Of a DNA stretch of 5,454 nt, positions 3,359 to 5,454 are shown piece by piece. The notes below the pieces were generated by a model, which worked only from the letters and a program-made list of their open reading frames with translations, was not told the DNA's origin and searched no databases. How positions within the stretch are numbered: position 1 is the first letter of the stretch; each line of letters starts with the position of its first letter. This DNA is from Rhodospirillales bacterium (GTDB lineage Bacteria; Pseudomonadota; Alphaproteobacteria; Rhodospirillales; JAPHTL01), in contig JAPHTL010000060.1 of NCBI GenBank assembly GCA_026193355.1, positions 1 to 5,454 on the forward strand. Direction: 5' to 3'. Position numbers and translations under genes: made by a program.

Positions 3359-5454
3359 ATGGAACTCGAAAAATTCACCGAACGGTCACGTGGCTTTCTG
3401 CAATCCGCGCAAGGCTTGGCGATCCGCTCCGGTCATCAGCAGCTTACGGCCGAACATCTGCTCAAGGTTTTGCTCGACGACAAGGAAGGGTTGGCGGCCA
3501 ACCTGATCCGCGCCGCCGGGGCAGACCCGGCGAAAGCCCTGTCCGGCGTTGAAACGGCGCTGTCCAAACTGCCGAAGGTCGAGGGCGGCAGCGGTCAGGT
3601 CTACATGTCGGGCGAACTGGCCCGAGTGTTGGAGCAGGCCGAACAGGTCGCAGAAAAGGCCGGCGATTCCTTCGTTACCGCCGAACGGCTGTTGCTGGCG
3701 CTTGTGCTGGCCCAGGGTTCGGCCTCCGCCAAGGCGCTGGCCGACAGCGGCCTGACCGCCCAGAACCTGAATCACGCCATTGAGGAAGTGCGCAAGGGGC
3801 GCACCGCCGATTCCGCCACCGCCGAGGATTCATTCGAGGCGTTGAAAAAATTCACCCGCGATCTGACGGCGGCGGCGCGGGACGGAAAGCTCGACCCCGT
3901 GATCGGTCGCGACGAGGAAATCCGCCGCACCATCCAGGTGCTTAGTCGCCGCACCAAGAACAATCCGGTCCTGATCGGCGAGGCCGGTGTGGGCAAGACG
4001 GCCATCATCGAAGGCCTCGCCCAGCGCATCGTCAACGGCGACGTACCAGAAACCCTGAAGAAAAAGCGCCTGCTGGTCCTCGACCTTGGCGCGCTGGTGG
4101 CGGGGGCGAAATTCCGTGGTGAGTTCGAGGAACGCCTGAAGGCGGTGCTGACCGAGATCGGCAGCGCAGCGGGCGAGGTCGTTCTGTTCATCGACGAAAT
4201 GCACACCCTTGTCGGCGCTGGCGCGGCGGAAGGCGCGATGGATGCGTCGAACCTGCTGAAGCCTGCTCTCGCGCGGGGTGAATTGCACTGCGTCGGCGCG
4301 ACCACGCTGAATGAGTACCGCAAGCATGTGGAAAAGGACGCCGCCCTTGCGCGCCGGTTCCAGCCGGTGTTCGTGGCCGAACCGACGGTGGAGGACACAA
4401 TCTCCATCCTCCGCGGCCTGAAGGAGAAATACGAGGTCCATCACGGCGTTCGCATAACGGACAGCGCGCTGGTGTCTGCGGCCACCCTGTCCAACCGCTA
4501 CATCACCGATCGCTTTCTGCCCGACAAGGCCATTGACCTGATGGACGAGGCCGCCAGCCGCCTGCGCATGGAGGTCGATTCAAAGCCCGAGGAGGTCGAT
4601 GAACTGGATCGCCGGATCATCCAGCTCAAGATCGAGCGCGAGGCGCTGAAGAAGGAAAGCGACAAGGGTTCGAAGGATCGCCTGACAAAGCTTGAATCGG
4701 AACTGACGGCGCTTGAAGACAAGTCAAACGCCCTGACCGCCGAATGGCAGTCTGAAAAGCGGACCATAGAGCAGGCGCACAAGCTGAAGGAAGAACTGGA
4801 ACAGGCGCGGCTGGCCCTTGATAAGGCGCTGCGCGAAGGCCGGCTGGAATACGCCAGTGAGTTGCAGTATTCGCGCATTCCAGACCTTGAAAGGCGCATG
4901 GCCGAGGCCGAACAGGGCGAGCAGCACCGCATGCTGGAAGAGGCAGTGACCGACGAGCACATCGCCTCCGTCGTGTCGCGCTGGACCGGTGTGCCGGTCG
5001 AAAGGATGCTGCAGGGCGAGCGTGACAAGCTGCTGCACATGGAAGATGTTCTTGGCCGGCGCGTGATCGGTCAGGCCGAGGCTGTTCGCGCCGTGTCACA
5101 GGCCGTGCGCCGTGCACGCGCCGGGTTACAGGACCCCAGCCGCCCCATAGGCTCGTTCCTGTTCCTTGGCCCCACCGGTGTCGGCAAGACCGAACTGACC
5201 AAGGCGCTGGCGCAGTTCATGTTCGACGATGAAACCGCGATGGTGCGGATCGACATGTCGGAGTTCATGGAAAAGCATACCGTGGCCCGCCTGATCGGCG
5301 CGCCGCCGGGCTATGTGGGCTATGAGGAAGGTGGCGCGCTGACCGAAGCGGTCCGCCGTCGCCCCTATCAGGTCGTCCTGTTCGACGAGGTCGAAAAGGC
5401 GCACCCGGATGTGTTCAACGTGCTGTTGCAGGTGCTCGACGACGGGCGGCTGAC
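3359..5454 (+). CDS. clpB: ATP-dependent disaggregase ClpB (3' end outside window)
   Basis: ClpB is a cytosolic hexameric AAA+ chaperone that, with DnaK/DnaJ/GrpE, threads proteins out of aggregates after heat stress. The 698 complete codons visible are roughly 80% of the usual 860 or so. Domains in order: N-domain (about 1-145; RSRGFLQSAQGLAIRSGHQQLTAEHLLKVLL in two overlapping family motifs), first ATPase domain with Walker A GEAGVGKT at 207-214, pore-loop Phe252 in AKFRGEFEERLK, Walker B with Asp279-Glu280 and arginine-finger pair Arg332-Arg333; coiled-coil M-domain about 408-525, whose length separates ClpB from ClpA and ClpC; second ATPase domain with Walker A GPTGVGKT at 604-611, pore-loop Tyr652 in GYVGYEE, and Walker B Asp676-Glu677. 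Sensor 2 and the C-terminal domain lie beyond the edge. The ATG at 3359 is firm: an in-frame TAA sits at 3350-3352 and MELEKFTERSRG fits the family. It appears to be its own unit after a terminator, with a candidate heat-shock promoter and a structured leader. Confidence 0.98.
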   Translation, partial: MELEKFTERSRGFLQSAQGLAIRSGHQQLTAEHLLKVLLDDKEGLAANLIRAAGADPAKALSGVETALSKLPKVEGGSGQVYMSGELARVLEQAEQVAEKAGDSFVTAERLLLALVLAQGSASAKALADSGLTAQNLNHAIEEVRKGRTADSATAEDSFEALKKFTRDLTAAARDGKLDPVIGRDEEIRRTIQVLSRRTKNNPVLIGEAGVGKTAIIEGLAQRIVNGDVPETLKKKRLLVLDLGALVAGAKFRGEFEERLKAVLTEIGSAAGEVVLFIDEMHTLVGAGAAEGAMDASNLLKPALARGELHCVGATTLNEYRKHVEKDAALARRFQPVFVAEPTVEDTISILRGLKEKYEVHHGVRITDSALVSAATLSNRYITDRFLPDKAIDLMDEAASRLRMEVDSKPEEVDELDRRIIQLKIEREALKKESDKGSKDRLTKLESELTALEDKSNALTAEWQSEKRTIEQAHKLKEELEQARLALDKALREGRLEYASELQYSRIPDLERRMAEAEQGEQHRMLEEAVTDEHIASVVSRWTGVPVERMLQGERDKLLHMEDVLGRRVIGQAEAVRAVSQAVRRARAGLQDPSRPIGSFLFLGPTGVGKTELTKALAQFMFDDETAMVRIDMSEFMEKHTVARLIGAPPGYVGYEEGGALTEAVRRRPYQVVLFDEVEKAHPDVFNVLLQVLDDGRL

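Noticed and set aside
3171..3506. A 111-codon + strand frame spanning the terminator and the start of clpB
   Set aside because: It runs through a strong intrinsic terminator and the clpB leader, then overlaps clpB out of frame; the translation has no recognisable features.
3788..3844. Possible internal start for a short ClpB form, as in E. coli
   Set aside because: In-frame GTG (3788) and TTG (3842) codons exist in the linker after the N-domain, but the nearby GAGG motifs are about 2 or 14 bases away, neither at a good distance. Not supported from sequence alone.
3772..4444. Minus-strand open frames of 204-211 codons inside clpB
   Set aside because: They are antisense to the highly conserved first ATPase domain and rich in Arg, Ser and Ala, as expected for shadows of GC-rich codons.

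Overview
This window looks like core chromosome of an alphaproteobacterium, probably in or near the Rhodospirillales in the broad sense. The evidence is GC-rich sequence with matching codon use, a protein of the DUF4167 family (known to me only from Alphaproteobacteria), and the gene order hemA-prfA-prmC-DUF4167-clpB. All genes are on the + strand. I see no mobile element, tRNA, rRNA, CRISPR array or sign of recent transfer.

Layout: (1) bases 1-480, the C-terminal end of glutamyl-tRNA reductase (hemA), cut by the left edge; (2) 477-1550, peptide chain release factor 1 (prfA); (3) 1547-2473, the release-factor glutamine methyltransferase (prmC); (4) 2474-2685, a 212-base gap with strong potential for RNA secondary structure; (5) 2686-3162, a small DUF4167 protein with a basic N-terminus and an acidic tail; (6) 3188-3213, a strong intrinsic terminator; (7) 3214-3358, a regulatory region with a dyad inside a candidate heat-shock promoter and two overlapping hairpins in the presumed clpB leader; (8) 3359-5454, the first 698 codons of the ClpB disaggregase, cut by the right edge.

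The first three genes are joined by two 4-base stop/start overlaps (GTGA, then ATGA), so they are almost certainly one translationally coupled operon. RF1 and the enzyme that methylates its GGQ glutamine are therefore made together, downstream of the first committed enzyme of tetrapyrrole synthesis, which uses Glu-tRNA. DUF4167 may be read from the same transcript or from an unseen promoter in the gap. The terminator separates this block from clpB, which appears to be a separate heat-shock unit.

The coding genes are ordinary housekeeping genes. What deserves a second look is non-coding: a clpB leader hairpin that covers the only well-spaced Shine-Dalgarno sequence (a possible RNA thermometer), a second hairpin that competes with it, a perfect 16-bp dyad that fills the spacer of a candidate clpB promoter, and a pseudoknot-like or alternating structure between prmC and DUF4167. 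All of these come from reading base pairing by eye and have not been folded or compared across species.
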